This document shows, piece after piece, positions 53,296 to 61,969 of a DNA stretch of 64,000 nt. Where the stretch lies: contig JAAEYY010000010.1 of the NCBI GenBank assembly GCA_018223105.1, positions 9,199 through 73,198 on the forward strand, read 5' to 3'. Position numbers and translations under genes: made by a program. Position 1 is the stretch's first letter, and the number at the start of each line of letters is the position of its first letter. Under the pieces are notes generated by a model. It was given only the letters and a program-made list of their open reading frames with translations, did no database searches and had not been told where the DNA came from. The DNA comes from a bacterium. GTDB taxonomy: Bacteria; Bacteroidota; Bacteroidia; NS11-12g; UBA9320.

Positions 53296-53757
53296 TTACA
53301 ATTTGACAAATCTTATTTTACTTTCAAACGGTCCACTTAATTCAATATAGTAAACTCCTTGTTCTAATTCAGTAACATCTATTACTACTTTACTAGATCC
53401 ATTTTCTGCATTTACTTTCTGAACAGCTCGACCATTTTGGTCAACAAGTGTAATAATAGTATTTATATTGCTATTTACAGATTTCCATTCAACAGTAATA
53501 GTATTGTTTGTTGGATTTGGATAAGCTACTAAGTTAGTATTATCATCCAATTTTTCAATATTTAAGCCAGGGTTTGCTTCACCAGGAGGATCAAAACCGC
53601 CGCCATCAAATGTTGGACATGCTGGAGCTTCACATACACATGGGCCACCGACATTAATAGCTGTCCAAGCTTTGAATGTTTCAAATTCCTCGGTTGAGCA
53701 GGCACCAAATGAAAATCTAGCCGCAGCTCGTTCATTTGCTAAAGCTTGAAAGGTAGG
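53296..53757 (-). pseudogene. T9SS cargo protein, C-terminal fragment
   Basis: 153 codons open from just after a stop at 53758-53760. The reading ends in a type A T9SS sorting domain (LVAYPNPTNNTITVEWK ... GVYYIELSG ... SKIRFVKL) and includes a Cys-rich linker (CVCEAPACPTFDGGG). No start codon or signal peptide is visible, so it is 5' truncated and should not be exported. Confidence 0.75.
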
Positions 53758-53773
53758 CTAAGTTAAAATTGGA

Positions 53774-53781
53774 GTTAGCGG
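53774..53781 (+). other. GTTAGCGG attC-like core, site 1
   Basis: GTTAGCGG lies between the T9SS fragment and copy 2 of the direct repeat. It also occurs at 54096. It may be a recombination core (see findings). Confidence 0.35.
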
Positions 53782-53789
53782 GGTATAAT

Positions 53790-53929
53790 CGTGCGCACAA
53801 TTCCTATCAACGTTGCATTTTGCTATAACGTGTCCGGAGACGTTAAGGTTTTGGGTCGATGGGAAGTTCTATCCTAAATGTTGACCCCACACCCTCTTCC
53901 GACTCAAAACTTATATTCCCTTTATGATC
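53790..53929. repeat. 140-bp direct repeat, copy 2
   Basis: Copy of 52487-52626 with two mismatches. It includes the end of a histidine-kinase fragment and the same palindromic non-coding tail. Confidence 0.97.
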
Positions 53930-54067
53930 CTCTATAATTGCATACGAAATAGACAAGCCCAGCCCGGTACCTTTACCCACCGGTTTGGAAGTATAAAAAG
54001 GCTCGAATATTTTGTTTTGGATATCTTTGATTTTATTAAATGACAAAAATTCTAATTTAGACCGCAA
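53843..54067 (-). pseudogene. Histidine-kinase 3' fragment, copy 2
   Basis: 74 codons. From about codon 15 it matches the G2 box/ATP-lid region and end of a HATPase domain ([20 protein letters not shown] and [10 protein letters not shown]), near-identical in protein to residues ~640-698 of the complete kinase at 58012. The first ~15 codons are unrelated, so the junction is near 54045. His and N boxes are missing, so it cannot function. Confidence 0.85.
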
Positions 54068-54095
54068 TCTTTGACCAATAATTTAATGAAAAGAT

Positions 54096-54103
54096 GTTAG
54101 CGG
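54096..54103 (+). other. GTTAGCGG attC-like core, site 2
   Basis: GTTAGCGG lies 17 nt before the ATG at 54120. Upstream CCGC-A-ATCTTT can pair with AAAGAT-GTTA-GCGG (54062-54103). Confidence 0.35.
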
Positions 54104-54119
54104 CAAAAAAGACATTCTA

Positions 54120-54608
54120 ATGAATAATGATTCCAACTTAAATCTTAGTACCGAACTTCAACATGGAATATCGGTAGATGACATCAAAGGCCTTCAAGTC
54201 TTGGTACTGCCCGAAAATTTCAACAGTGTATCTGACAAAGAAAGTTTGATTGAGGCTTCTGACTCTTTGAACATAAGTAAGATCTTTAAAGAGGAAGGTA
54301 TTAAATGCGCGAATGCGTTTGACCTAGGACTGGATGTTCCAGCTTTAGAGCGAAGAGGTTCGGATATTTGGTTGGGTCAAATCTTTATCATAGATAATGT
54401 TGCATTACCTCTTGTTATCAATGTCTTGACAGCTTTTATTCAAGACAAAATTTCTAAGAAGTCAAAGAAAAATGCCAATGTAGCACCAGAAAGGAAAGTG
54501 CATTTGGAGTTGAAAATGCATAAAAATGGCAACATTAATAAACTGAAGTATCACGGCGACTCCAAGACATTACTCAAAGTGTTACAAAACTTGAAAAATG
54601 ATGATTGA
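54120..54608 (+). CDS. Unknown protein, first gene of a two-gene cassette
   Basis: 162 residues with no signal peptide. The N-terminal half is charged; a hydrophobic helix (IFIIDNVALPLVINVLTAFIQDKI, ~residues 88-112) separates it from a short C-terminal beta domain (VHLELKMHKNGNINKLKYHGDSKTLLKVLQNL). This layout recalls small partner proteins of bacterial conflict systems, but I cannot assign a family. It overlaps the next gene by 11 bases, indicating translational coupling. Confidence 0.6.
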   Translation: MNNDSNLNLSTELQHGISVDDIKGLQVLVLPENFNSVSDKESLIEASDSLNISKIFKEEGIKCANAFDLGLDVPALERRGSDIWLGQIFIIDNVALPLVINVLTAFIQDKISKKSKKNANVAPERKVHLELKMHKNGNINKLKYHGDSKTLLKVLQNLKNDD

Positions 54609-55308
54609 GAATGTAGAAATAGACAATAAAGACTATCTCTCACAAGCCGAAAACCTAATTCAACAATGGTATGATTTTATTCAGAAAAGAAAATTGGATA
54701 AGGCGATTGCCATATGCAAAAGTTTAATACAATCTTACAAACAAATACTAAAAAACCGAGATTGGCCAAAAGCAACTGAAAACGATTATAATAACTTTCT
54801 AATTTTAGCAATCACCTTTAAAGCATTCGAAGACTATGCAGAGTTGGGAAAGATAATAACACAAGCTAAATGGGATCAAAATAACTCCAACCTTGAGGCA
54901 GTTTGGTTAAAGTTATGGGACTCTAAAGACAGACTTGATTCTGTAAGAGGTAGAATTCAGTCTGATATTGTTGAAAGAATTTACAGTAACCTTGAGGACT
55001 TATTAGATCAATATAGACAAAACTTTGGAAATGGTCTTTATGCAAGTCCAGAGATTCTAATAAAGAAGGAAACATGTTCTATTTGCAAAAATGATATTAG
55101 GGCTTGTTCGCATATTAAAGGTAGATGGTATGATGGACATATTTGTCGTGGAATTGCAGAAGATATTGAGTTAAAGACAATTTCTCTAGTAACTGTTCCA
55201 AAAGACCCTAGGTGTAGAATGTGGCCTTGGCGCGAGAGGGAAGATAGGGTTTTTGAAATGGTAGTGTTGACTTTATTTCAGGTAGACAACTTTTTAATTG
55301 ATGACTAA
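54598..55308 (+). CDS. Unknown protein with Cys/His putative zinc site, second gene of the cassette
   Basis: 236 residues (ATG 54598 or 54601). Residues 1-150 are helical. Near the C-terminus are Cys160, Cys163, Cys170, His172 and Cys183 in the order CxxC..D.R.C.H..G..Y.G..C, a probable metal site, followed by LKTISLVTVPKDPRCRMWPW. No family is assigned. Low GC, coupling to the upstream gene and flanking attC-like sites suggest a mobile two-gene module. Confidence 0.65.
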   Translation: MMIENVEIDNKDYLSQAENLIQQWYDFIQKRKLDKAIAICKSLIQSYKQILKNRDWPKATENDYNNFLILAITFKAFEDYAELGKIITQAKWDQNNSNLEAVWLKLWDSKDRLDSVRGRIQSDIVERIYSNLEDLLDQYRQNFGNGLYASPEILIKKETCSICKNDIRACSHIKGRWYDGHICRGIAEDIELKTISLVTVPKDPRCRMWPWREREDRVFEMVVLTLFQVDNFLIDD

Positions 55309-55320
55309 AAAAACCGGTGC

Positions 55321-55446
55321 TAACAGTGTATATAAAAAATAGGTGAAATAATAGTAATATCAAGTCTTTTAGCACGTTTCACACACTTTATGCATAGCCA
55401 ACATTTTGGTGTTTCAGAATCGCCTACTTTTCATATATTAAACGTT
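55321..55446. other. attC-like element after the two-gene cassette
   Basis: It begins TAACAGTGTATATAAAAAATAGG and ends with CCTACTTTTCATATATTAAACGTT. The arms are imperfectly complementary (outer AAC/GTT, TATAT and TAGG/CCTA blocks), starting 12 bp after the stop at 55308. It is long (126 bp), with an internal asymmetric centre, as many attC sites are. Confidence 0.4.
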
Positions 55447-55455
55447 GACATATAT

Positions 55456-56334
55456 TTAAAGTGAATAGTTTAATAATAAACGATCAGAGACCAATTCAGA
55501 CTCCAAAGTTTGACCCTCCATTTGGAATCTTCTTAACATAGAGCGGCCGACAGATACGAACATTTCTTCCTCAAAAAGACCCGGTGGTATTGGCAAATCA
55601 CATAAATAATTTCCTGACTTTTTATTTCCATCAATACTAAGTGCGACACGAACACCTTTTGATTTGGCATGATCTATTGACTCCAAAAGCTCTTCAAGTT
55701 TGAATGACTGCGCTCCGTATAAAATACTCTGACTATGACTGTATGGTGGGTCACAGTAAATCAAATCTCCGGTTTGGGCCATATCAAAAATCTCCTTGTA
55801 GTCAACATTCAAGAAAGTAACGTTTTTCATTCTTATAGACCATTCTTTGACTCTTTTTCGAAATGTTTCAACGGGTATTGGTTTGTGTACGCCACAAGGT
55901 GTACTCATATATCCATCTGCTTTTCTAAACCTGACAATTCCACCATAGCATGAACGGGTCAAATACAGAAAGTCTGCTCCATTATGTTTTGAATTAAAAG
56001 ATGCCAAAACGCTATTATAAACCTCTTTTTTGTCCTCGGTATCAAGCCTGTTACGCCTTTCTGCATACCATTCTATTAGTTCTTCTGGGTCGTCCTTTAG
56101 CTTTTGCCATATTTCGACCAAAGGAGCGAATATATCAGAACCAACTCCTGCAATTGGAGCAACAGTTGCCAAAACTGCACCACTTCCTAAAAACGGTTCA
56201 TAGAAAGTTCCGAAGTCTGGAGGAAAACACTTAGTTATTTCACCTGCGAATTTTTGCTTGTTTCCAACCCATTTTAACAATTGAGATTTGGGAGGTGTGT
56301 ATGTAGGGAACTTTGAATCCGTAGAAAATTGCAT
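55456..56334 (-). CDS. DNA adenine methylase, D12 class (type II RM)
   Basis: 292 residues. Motif I FYEPFLGSGAV (44-54) and the catalytic DPPY (195-198) give the alpha order of D12-class N6-adenine methyltransferases (Dam, DpnM, EcoRV type). KWVGNKQKFAGEI is the N-terminal SAM-binding start. It should protect host DNA from the endonuclease encoded on the other side of the operator. The recognition site cannot be read from sequence. Confidence 0.93.
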   Translation of the reverse strand: MQFSTDSKFPTYTPPKSQLLKWVGNKQKFAGEITKCFPPDFGTFYEPFLGSGAVLATVAPIAGVGSDIFAPLVEIWQKLKDDPEELIEWYAERRNRLDTEDKKEVYNSVLASFNSKHNGADFLYLTRSCYGGIVRFRKADGYMSTPCGVHKPIPVETFRKRVKEWSIRMKNVTFLNVDYKEIFDMAQTGDLIYCDPPYSHSQSILYGAQSFKLEELLESIDHAKSKGVRVALSIDGNKKSGNYLCDLPIPPGLFEEEMFVSVGRSMLRRFQMEGQTLESELVSDRLLLNYSL

Positions 56335-56373
56335 AGTCTTTAAGTTCTGTCAAATCTAAGACTAATTGTTCGA

Positions 56374-56407
56374 ATATCCTATTTTGGGTTATCCTGAACT
56401 AGGATAT
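56374..56407. promoter_or_regulatory. C-box-like operator between methylase and C/R genes
   Basis: Three half-sites are visible: TATCCT at 56375-56380 and 56390-56395, and AGGATA at 56401-56406. This gives TATCCT-N9-TATCCT-N5-AGGATA, with an outer ATATCCTA/TAGGATAT inverted pair. It lies between divergent genes and just upstream of the HTH regulator, so it is probably bound by it. Confidence 0.55.
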
Positions 56408-56418
56408 ATTTTGGTGGC

Positions 56419-56670
56419 TTGAAAAAGACTATTCATAGTAGAGAATACAGAGTTCTACTTGAAACCCTTTACAGTTTAAGGGTTGGCAACAACTTACTTC
56501 AATCTCAACTAGCAGAGAAACTAGATGTTCCACAATCATTTATAAGTAAAATAGAAAGTGGCGAGAGACGAATTGATGTAGTTGAATTAAAGGAAATAGT
56601 TGAATCTATGAAAACCAGTTTACCCGAATTCATTAAAGAGTACATAAAAAGATTGGATGCTACCGAATGA
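56419..56670 (+). CDS. XRE-family HTH regulator (restriction-modification controller-like)
   Basis: 83 residues starting at TTG 56419 (no suitable ATG). The HTH is at residues ~27-60 ([27 protein letters not shown]), the layout and size of C proteins that control RM systems. It overlaps the endonuclease gene by 14 bases, so it is likely to delay or set endonuclease expression through the operator upstream. Confidence 0.88.
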   Translation: MKKTIHSREYRVLLETLYSLRVGNNLLQSQLAEKLDVPQSFISKIESGERRIDVVELKEIVESMKTSLPEFIKEYIKRLDATE

Positions 56671-57523
56671 CAAATACAAAGAACTTGGCTTAGAGTTTTG
56701 GGCAAATATCAAATTGCTTAACCAGAGATTGGGTTATGCAGAAAGAAGAACTAGTAAGAATCCTAATCCCGGCTTTGTAGTTCCTACTGTTGAGCAAATT
56801 CTTCAAGTTTTTAAAGACGAAGGGTTAAATCCTGAAAGACTTGTAAATGATAATGAACTGACTGAGTTAGGCCTCCTTCTCCAAGAATATATGCAATACA
56901 GGGGTGATGTTTTGACCAACGACGTTGAACCAAACCTCATGAATAAGGATCAAGCTAAAGACCTATTTGAGACCAAAAGAGCAGAGTTAAACCCAAATTG
57001 TCCACTACCAATGAATAAGCAAAAGGGAGAAAAACGAGATCACGCTTTTTTAACTGGATTAGTCAACATGCTAGTTGAAGCAAACAAAGGAAATTGTGAT
57101 TGTGACTATGACCCAAGAGAATTAACTGCGTTGACAATTGACAAATTCCCTGTAAGAACTCTATCTAGGCGAGTTGACGGAGCATTCCCAAATATTGTTG
57201 ATCCAAAAGCAATTTGGGAAATTAAAGAATACTACTACACAACAACATTCGGAAGTCGGGTTGCAGACGGAGTTTATGAAACTCAATTAGACGGATGGGA
57301 ACTTTGGGAAGCAAAGACTAATCTTGGAAGGGAAATCAATCATTATTTGATAGTTGACGATTATTTCACTTGGTGGACGTGTGGTCGCTCTTATCTCTGT
57401 CGCCTTTTAGATTCAATGCACATGGGGCTAGTTACTGAAGTGATTTTTGGGAAAGAAGTCACAAGGAGGATTCCCGCTTTAGTTAAAGAATGGACGGAGT
57501 GTGAAAATTGTCAAGATAAATAA
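56657..57523 (+). CDS. Probable type II restriction endonuclease
   Basis: 288 residues. A PD-(D/E)xK-like core is seen: Asp174 ([10 protein letters not shown]), Asp182 and Glu188-Ile-Lys190 (IWEIKEYY). The rest matches no family I can name. The context with the D12 methylase and C-like regulator makes restriction endonuclease the most likely role. The start at 56657 is inside the regulator gene. It could be solitary (no second subunit). Confidence 0.75.
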   Translation: MLPNDKYKELGLEFWANIKLLNQRLGYAERRTSKNPNPGFVVPTVEQILQVFKDEGLNPERLVNDNELTELGLLLQEYMQYRGDVLTNDVEPNLMNKDQAKDLFETKRAELNPNCPLPMNKQKGEKRDHAFLTGLVNMLVEANKGNCDCDYDPRELTALTIDKFPVRTLSRRVDGAFPNIVDPKAIWEIKEYYYTTTFGSRVADGVYETQLDGWELWEAKTNLGREINHYLIVDDYFTWWTCGRSYLCRLLDSMHMGLVTEVIFGKEVTRRIPALVKEWTECENCQDK

Positions 57524-57630
57524 ACGGTAGTTGATGAATCCTAATCTACCACTTATGTAATCGACATATCTTTATGTACTTGGAATAAGTAAAAGTTCAT
57601 TAAGTTCGTTTATGTGATTAATGATGATTT

Positions 57631-58029
57631 ATGCAAAAAAACAATATTGAAAATATAGTATCTGTAATTTCAGGAGACTCTGATATTAACTCAATTATTG
57701 TAAAAGGTCATTTACTGTCAAGGGAGTATATAATGAAATATGTTAGAAATAATAACAGCCTTCTCGCATCTAAAACAAAAAAATTGGATTTTGAAACACT
57801 GTTAGCAATGGCAAGAACCGCGGGGGTAGAGAATTCTCTTATTTATAGGTTAGATGTAGTGTTTAAACTTTATAACTCATGTCATTCTCTTGATAATAGT
57901 AAAAAACTTGAATTCAACATATTAATTGAGTGTAATATCCGAAAACTAGGCTCGAATTCAATAACCGATGACATTACCAATTATATTGCACACAATATAT
58001 ACGAACTCCAGCTACTTTGTAATAGGTAG
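57631..58029 (+). CDS. Hypothetical protein
   Basis: 132 residues, Asn/Ser/Leu-rich and mostly helical, with no signal peptide. Low GC like the RM genes. Its last 18 bases overlap the end of the convergent histidine kinase. No family recognised; a cassette-borne or accessory gene is likely. Confidence 0.4.
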   Translation: MQKNNIENIVSVISGDSDINSIIVKGHLLSREYIMKYVRNNNSLLASKTKKLDFETLLAMARTAGVENSLIYRLDVVFKLYNSCHSLDNSKKLEFNILIECNIRKLGSNSITDDITNYIAHNIYELQLLCNR

Positions 58030-60108
58030 TTCAATTCTGAACAGCGAACCTTCTCCTTCTTTAGATTCAAAGTTTATTACGCCATTGTGATCTTCAATAA
58101 TTGCATAAGATATTGATAGGCCTAATCCTGTTCCTTTGCCTACTGGCTTAGATGTATAAAAAGGCTCAAAAACTTTCGACTGAATATTTTCTGGAATCCC
58201 ATTGCCATTATCTCGCACTTTTATAACTATACAATCATCCTCTAGAATCGAGGAAACGTCTATTTCTGCTTTAGAAATGTCTGATGAATGCCTGTCTTCT
58301 ACCGCATGAATAGCATTATTTAGAAGATTTAGAAATACTTGATTCAATTTACCTAGTTGACATTGAATATCCGGAATATTTTCGTCTAAACTCAGATTTA
58401 CTTTTATTGAGTTCAACTCATTTTTAAGTATAGCTAATGTAGATTTCAGTCCTTTGTTAATATTAGCTTGTTGACTAGCACCAGAATCACTTCTACTGAA
58501 TGTTCTTAACCCTTCAACTATATTATATGTTCTTTTAGCACCTTCCTCAATTCCATCAATTAATTCATCAGTTTCTTTTAGTGTGTAGTCCAGTTCAATT
58601 TCATCCTCGTAAGCTTCAATTTTCTTCATTTCAGACTCTTGATCTTCAACACTTGGTAAAGCTTTATATCGACTCAATAGTTCACTTATTATCTCAATAT
58701 TCTCGCGTAATGGTATGACATTCGCAGTGACATAATTAATAGGATTATTAATTTCATGGGCTATACCAGCGGTAAGAACACCCAGACTTGCCATTTTCTC
58801 AGATTCAATTAATTTCACTTGTGCTTTTTTCAAGTCTTCCAGAGTTTTCTCTAGCTCTTCCGTTCTCTGCTTTACCTTTTCTTCCAAAATCACATTTTGA
58901 TTTTTTATTAGGTTCTCATTTCGTGCTAACTCTTCTATAACCCGCTCTTGAGCTTCATCAGTTTCTTTGCGAAGGGTATTTATTCTATCAGCTAATGCCA
59001 CTGAAATTAGAATTGTTTCAACAGCAATCCCAATAGGTAAACTGAATATCGATAGGTTGTTCGTAGGGATTATTCCTGAGTCTTTCATTACATAAAAAAT
59101 TAAGCCTACAATTAATAAAGACCATGAAAGAAGATATATTTTGGCACTCCTTACTCCTTTAAGTGAAAGCAGTAAACTTGTAAGTAATATTACCATTGCA
59201 CCATACAATCCTGAAAGTTGTATCAGTTGATAAGATATGTTAAGCAAACCTAAAAAATAGGTGACTGCTACTATAGAATATAAGAAGATTAGAATAATGT
59301 ATAAGATGTAATAAATCTTCTTCAACCGTTCTCTAATTTTAAGAAAATTTAGGGCAAATAGTGCACCGAGAATTCCACTAAAGGAAGAGCCAAGGAACAT
59401 GAAATGATTTGACCATACAGGCCTTATACCTAGCAGATAATAATCAATACCTAGAAAACTGAATTGAGCTAATCCAATGAAAAGTATGTAACCTAAATAG
59501 TACCAGTAGTTTCTGTCATGAGTATAAAATGCAAGTACTAGGTTATATAGGAGCATACATAACATAATACCTGCAAACGCTCCCAGAAAAATATTTCTGA
59601 TAGAAATAAAACTACTATAAGACTCTTCCTCTGCTATTATTAACGGAACTACATAGAATGTCTTAGTACTAACTTTGATAAATACATCAATTTCATCTTT
59701 GCCATTAAAATCTATATCAAAAGTTGGATAAGGGTCTTTATCTGATCTTCGCTCTTTACTTATGTATTTTCCACTAATTTGTTTCACTAATTCTCCTCTG
59801 GATTTAGTATAGGCACTAATTGAATCAAAATAAGGTATTGGTGAGTAAAGCTTGTAATGATTTGTCTCAAAAGGTTTTATCAACTTGAACTTTATAAGAA
59901 CTGAACTGTCACGAGGACCAAGGTCAATTACTGTTGATTCTATCTTTGTAAACTTCAGATTATCAGATGCTTGGTCTTTGAGACTATAGTCATGCGGGAT
60001 AAGGCTATAAGAAACAGACTTCCCATCAATTTGAATTGTACGGTCAATGTTCTGAGCAAACAAATGACTTGACAGGACGATCATTAGGGTTAGTAAAACT
60101 GATTTCAT
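58012..60108 (-). CDS. 7TMR-DISM histidine kinase
   Basis: 698 residues. A signal peptide (to ~19) is followed by a periplasmic 7TMR-DISMED2-like beta domain (~25-165), a seven-helix 7TMR-DISM membrane domain (~170-375), a coiled coil (375-437) and HisKA with phosphoacceptor His451 (GIAHEINNPINY). HATPase_c comes last (DNGNGI ... [14 protein letters not shown]). It has no receiver domain of its own. Its start overlaps the GNAT gene stop by 4 bases. The extracytoplasmic domain suggests it senses a small molecule. The kinase-tail fragments at 52.5 and 53.8 kb derive from a paralogue. Confidence 0.93.
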   Translation of the reverse strand: MKSVLLTLMIVLSSHLFAQNIDRTIQIDGKSVSYSLIPHDYSLKDQASDNLKFTKIESTVIDLGPRDSSVLIKFKLIKPFETNHYKLYSPIPYFDSISAYTKSRGELVKQISGKYISKERRSDKDPYPTFDIDFNGKDEIDVFIKVSTKTFYVVPLIIAEEESYSSFISIRNIFLGAFAGIMLCMLLYNLVLAFYTHDRNYWYYLGYILFIGLAQFSFLGIDYYLLGIRPVWSNHFMFLGSSFSGILGALFALNFLKIRERLKKIYYILYIILIFLYSIVAVTYFLGLLNISYQLIQLSGLYGAMVILLTSLLLSLKGVRSAKIYLLSWSLLIVGLIFYVMKDSGIIPTNNLSIFSLPIGIAVETILISVALADRINTLRKETDEAQERVIEELARNENLIKNQNVILEEKVKQRTEELEKTLEDLKKAQVKLIESEKMASLGVLTAGIAHEINNPINYVTANVIPLRENIEIISELLSRYKALPSVEDQESEMKKIEAYEDEIELDYTLKETDELIDGIEEGAKRTYNIVEGLRTFSRSDSGASQQANINKGLKSTLAILKNELNSIKVNLSLDENIPDIQCQLGKLNQVFLNLLNNAIHAVEDRHSSDISKAEIDVSSILEDDCIVIKVRDNGNGIPENIQSKVFEPFYTSKPVGKGTGLGLSISYAIIEDHNGVINFESKEGEGSLFRIELPITK

Positions 60109-60812
60109 ATCAAATTTTTATAATGAATTAAAACACCACCACGTTTATTTTTTTCAATTTTCGTTTGATTAAAGTTAGCTCTTAAGGTTAGCATCGAGTT
60201 TCTAGCATAGATTGTAGCATACTTTAGAGTCAATAAATCTTCGTGTATCCATAATGCGGAATGGAACCTTTCCACGGGGTATTTGAAAATTCCCTCATTT
60301 CCAATTTCTGTAACCATTCTAAGTCCAAGCTCTCTAGGTATTCTGTATGTGTATACGCCATTAAAGCTCAAAACAGCATCAATCCCCAGTAATGGGGCTA
60401 AAGCAATACTTGCTCTACAGAGAAAGATGGAAATTTCATGCCCCGCTACTTCTCTTGAATTCCATAGACCACATGCTTCATAAATATTAGTATAATTTAG
60501 GGAGTCAAGATAATTGCTAACAATCTGCTTTTCAGATTTTAGAGCCTTTTCTAATGGCAAGTCTTTATCATGAACTTTCTTTTCAAATCGAATACCACCA
60601 ACAGGTACGTTGTTTTTTAGAGCAATAAATGCGTAAGCATCTTCTTGTTTAATCCAATAATCTTCTTTGGAGGTTAAATGTCCAAGACCGTGTTCTTCCA
60701 ACACTTTTTGATGCCCATCAACAAATTTCTCGCAAAATTCAGGATGTTCTATTGGTCTGAATGCAATTATCTCACACTCTAATGCTGTTTTTGATTTATT
60801 CTCTTTAGTCAT
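60105..60812 (-). CDS. GNAT-fold acyltransferase (N-acyl amino acid/autoinducer-synthase-like)
   Basis: 235 residues. The N-terminal third has GNAT-like strand/helix patterns (DYWIKQEDAYAFIALKNNVPVGGIRFEKKV) and a second part with conserved-looking EACGLWNSREVAGHEISIFLCRASIALAPLLGIDAVLSF. The size and layout resemble FeeM/acyl-homoserine-lactone-synthase-like acyltransferases, which make amphiphilic acyl-amines. That is an inference by shape; plain GNAT is the safe call. It is the middle gene of the ThiF-GNAT-kinase operon. Confidence 0.6.
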   Translation of the reverse strand: MTKENKSKTALECEIIAFRPIEHPEFCEKFVDGHQKVLEEHGLGHLTSKEDYWIKQEDAYAFIALKNNVPVGGIRFEKKVHDKDLPLEKALKSEKQIVSNYLDSLNYTNIYEACGLWNSREVAGHEISIFLCRASIALAPLLGIDAVLSFNGVYTYRIPRELGLRMVTEIGNEGIFKYPVERFHSALWIHEDLLTLKYATIYARNSMLTLRANFNQTKIEKNKRGGVLIHYKNLI

Positions 60813-60821
60813 TAATTACCT

Positions 60822-61877
60822 TCAACTCAATTGAATAAAACAACCAGATTCTATATCACCTTTAAATAAAATGTTCTGAATGTAATTAGAGACAAATCCT
60901 GCCCCCAAATAAATCTCCGAAGCCAGTTGTGGCCAGCTACGGGTTTGGGTACCAAAGCCCGGCATGGAGCGTTTCATGCCCTCTGAAACAGCATCTATAT
61001 CAATAATTTGTGAGAGAAATTGTACTTTTTCTTCCATGGTTAAATCTCGTTTTATATCAGTGTAGTTTGTCACTTTACCGTGGAAGATGGGTCGGTTAGG
61101 CTCCAGATCAAAGCGTTCAATATCAATCTGGCAGCGATCATTGGTTTCCATAATCACCGGTATACCCAGCTTTCGGCAAGCTAAACGCGACTGAATTTTA
61201 ATGTAAATATCGTCGCATTCTTCTACAAAAATATCCAACTTTCTCCCATCGTCTAAAAACTGATCAATATTATCATCAGTTAGGCCTTCGGTGAAGCACT
61301 TTACTTCCAAATAGGGATCCAGCTCTGCTATAGCTCGCGCAGCAGAAATACTTTTATTCTGTCCCAGTTCCTGCAAGCCCCCCGTAATGCGGTTGAGGTT
61401 GGAGAGTTCTATACTGTCAAAATCGGCCAAATAAAAACTGCCGGCTATTCTTTCTGTGGCCAGGCAGAGTGCAACGGCGCGTCCTACCGAGAGTCCTACA
61501 ATGCCCACCCGCTTTTTGCGCAATTCTGCCTGCTCTTCCCGGGTAATTTTCTCGCGGTTTCTATTGGTACGTACCTCTATAAATTCTTCCTCAGTAAGAA
61601 TGTGAACTAAGCGCTCAGCCCAGGGATAATACACCCAATTGCCGATGTCTTTTCCCTCCTCCTCACATTTTTGTTTATATCTTTCCAACTCATTTTCTTC
61701 TTTGAGTTGTTTCGCAGATTTTTGTGGATTTCGGCAGAGTAATAGCTCTGTAATTTGATCCTCGAGCAGATCTAATACCTGTACATTATCCGCCGCCCTC
61801 AATACCTTTAACCGCTCCCTATCCTCCGGTACAGAAGGCTTAAGCAGTTCGGGTCTGTACACCTCAGTTCTATTCAT
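60822..61877 (-). CDS. ThiF-family adenylyltransferase (Rv1355c-like)
   Basis: 351 residues. Residues ~75-110 hold the lead-in WVYYPWAERLVHILTEEEF.EVRTNRNR. The E1-like Rossmann motif GLSVGR (128-133), ADFDSIELSNLNRITGG (151-167) and Lys175 form the ATP/Mg site of ThiF/MoeB/E1 enzymes. No CxxC zinc motifs and no obvious catalytic Cys are seen. Related Rv1355c-type proteins carry a C-terminal nitroreductase-like domain, absent here. It should adenylate a carboxylate (a small protein or a small acid). The ATG at 61877 opens the operon. Confidence 0.82.
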   Translation of the reverse strand: MNRTEVYRPELLKPSVPEDRERLKVLRAADNVQVLDLLEDQITELLLCRNPQKSAKQLKEENELERYKQKCEEEGKDIGNWVYYPWAERLVHILTEEEFIEVRTNRNREKITREEQAELRKKRVGIVGLSVGRAVALCLATERIAGSFYLADFDSIELSNLNRITGGLQELGQNKSISAARAIAELDPYLEVKCFTEGLTDDNIDQFLDDGRKLDIFVEECDDIYIKIQSRLACRKLGIPVIMETNDRCQIDIERFDLEPNRPIFHGKVTNYTDIKRDLTMEEKVQFLSQIIDIDAVSEGMKRSMPGFGTQTRSWPQLASEIYLGAGFVSNYIQNILFKGDIESGCFIQLS

Positions 61878-61914
61878 TCAGGTTCCAAATCTGTACAGAA
61901 AAGTTGAAATAAAA

Positions 61915-61944
61915 TTTGTTTTGAAATAAAAGTTATTAACTTTG
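61915..61944 (+). promoter_or_regulatory. Promoter (TTTG-N18-TAACTTTG) of the receiver gene
   Basis: TTTG at 61915-61918 and TAACTTTG at 61937-61944, spaced 18 bp; the ATG is 25 nt downstream. It lies in the divergent gap with the ThiF gene. Confidence 0.75.
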
Positions 61945-61969
61945 TAATACTACTACAATTACATTAACC

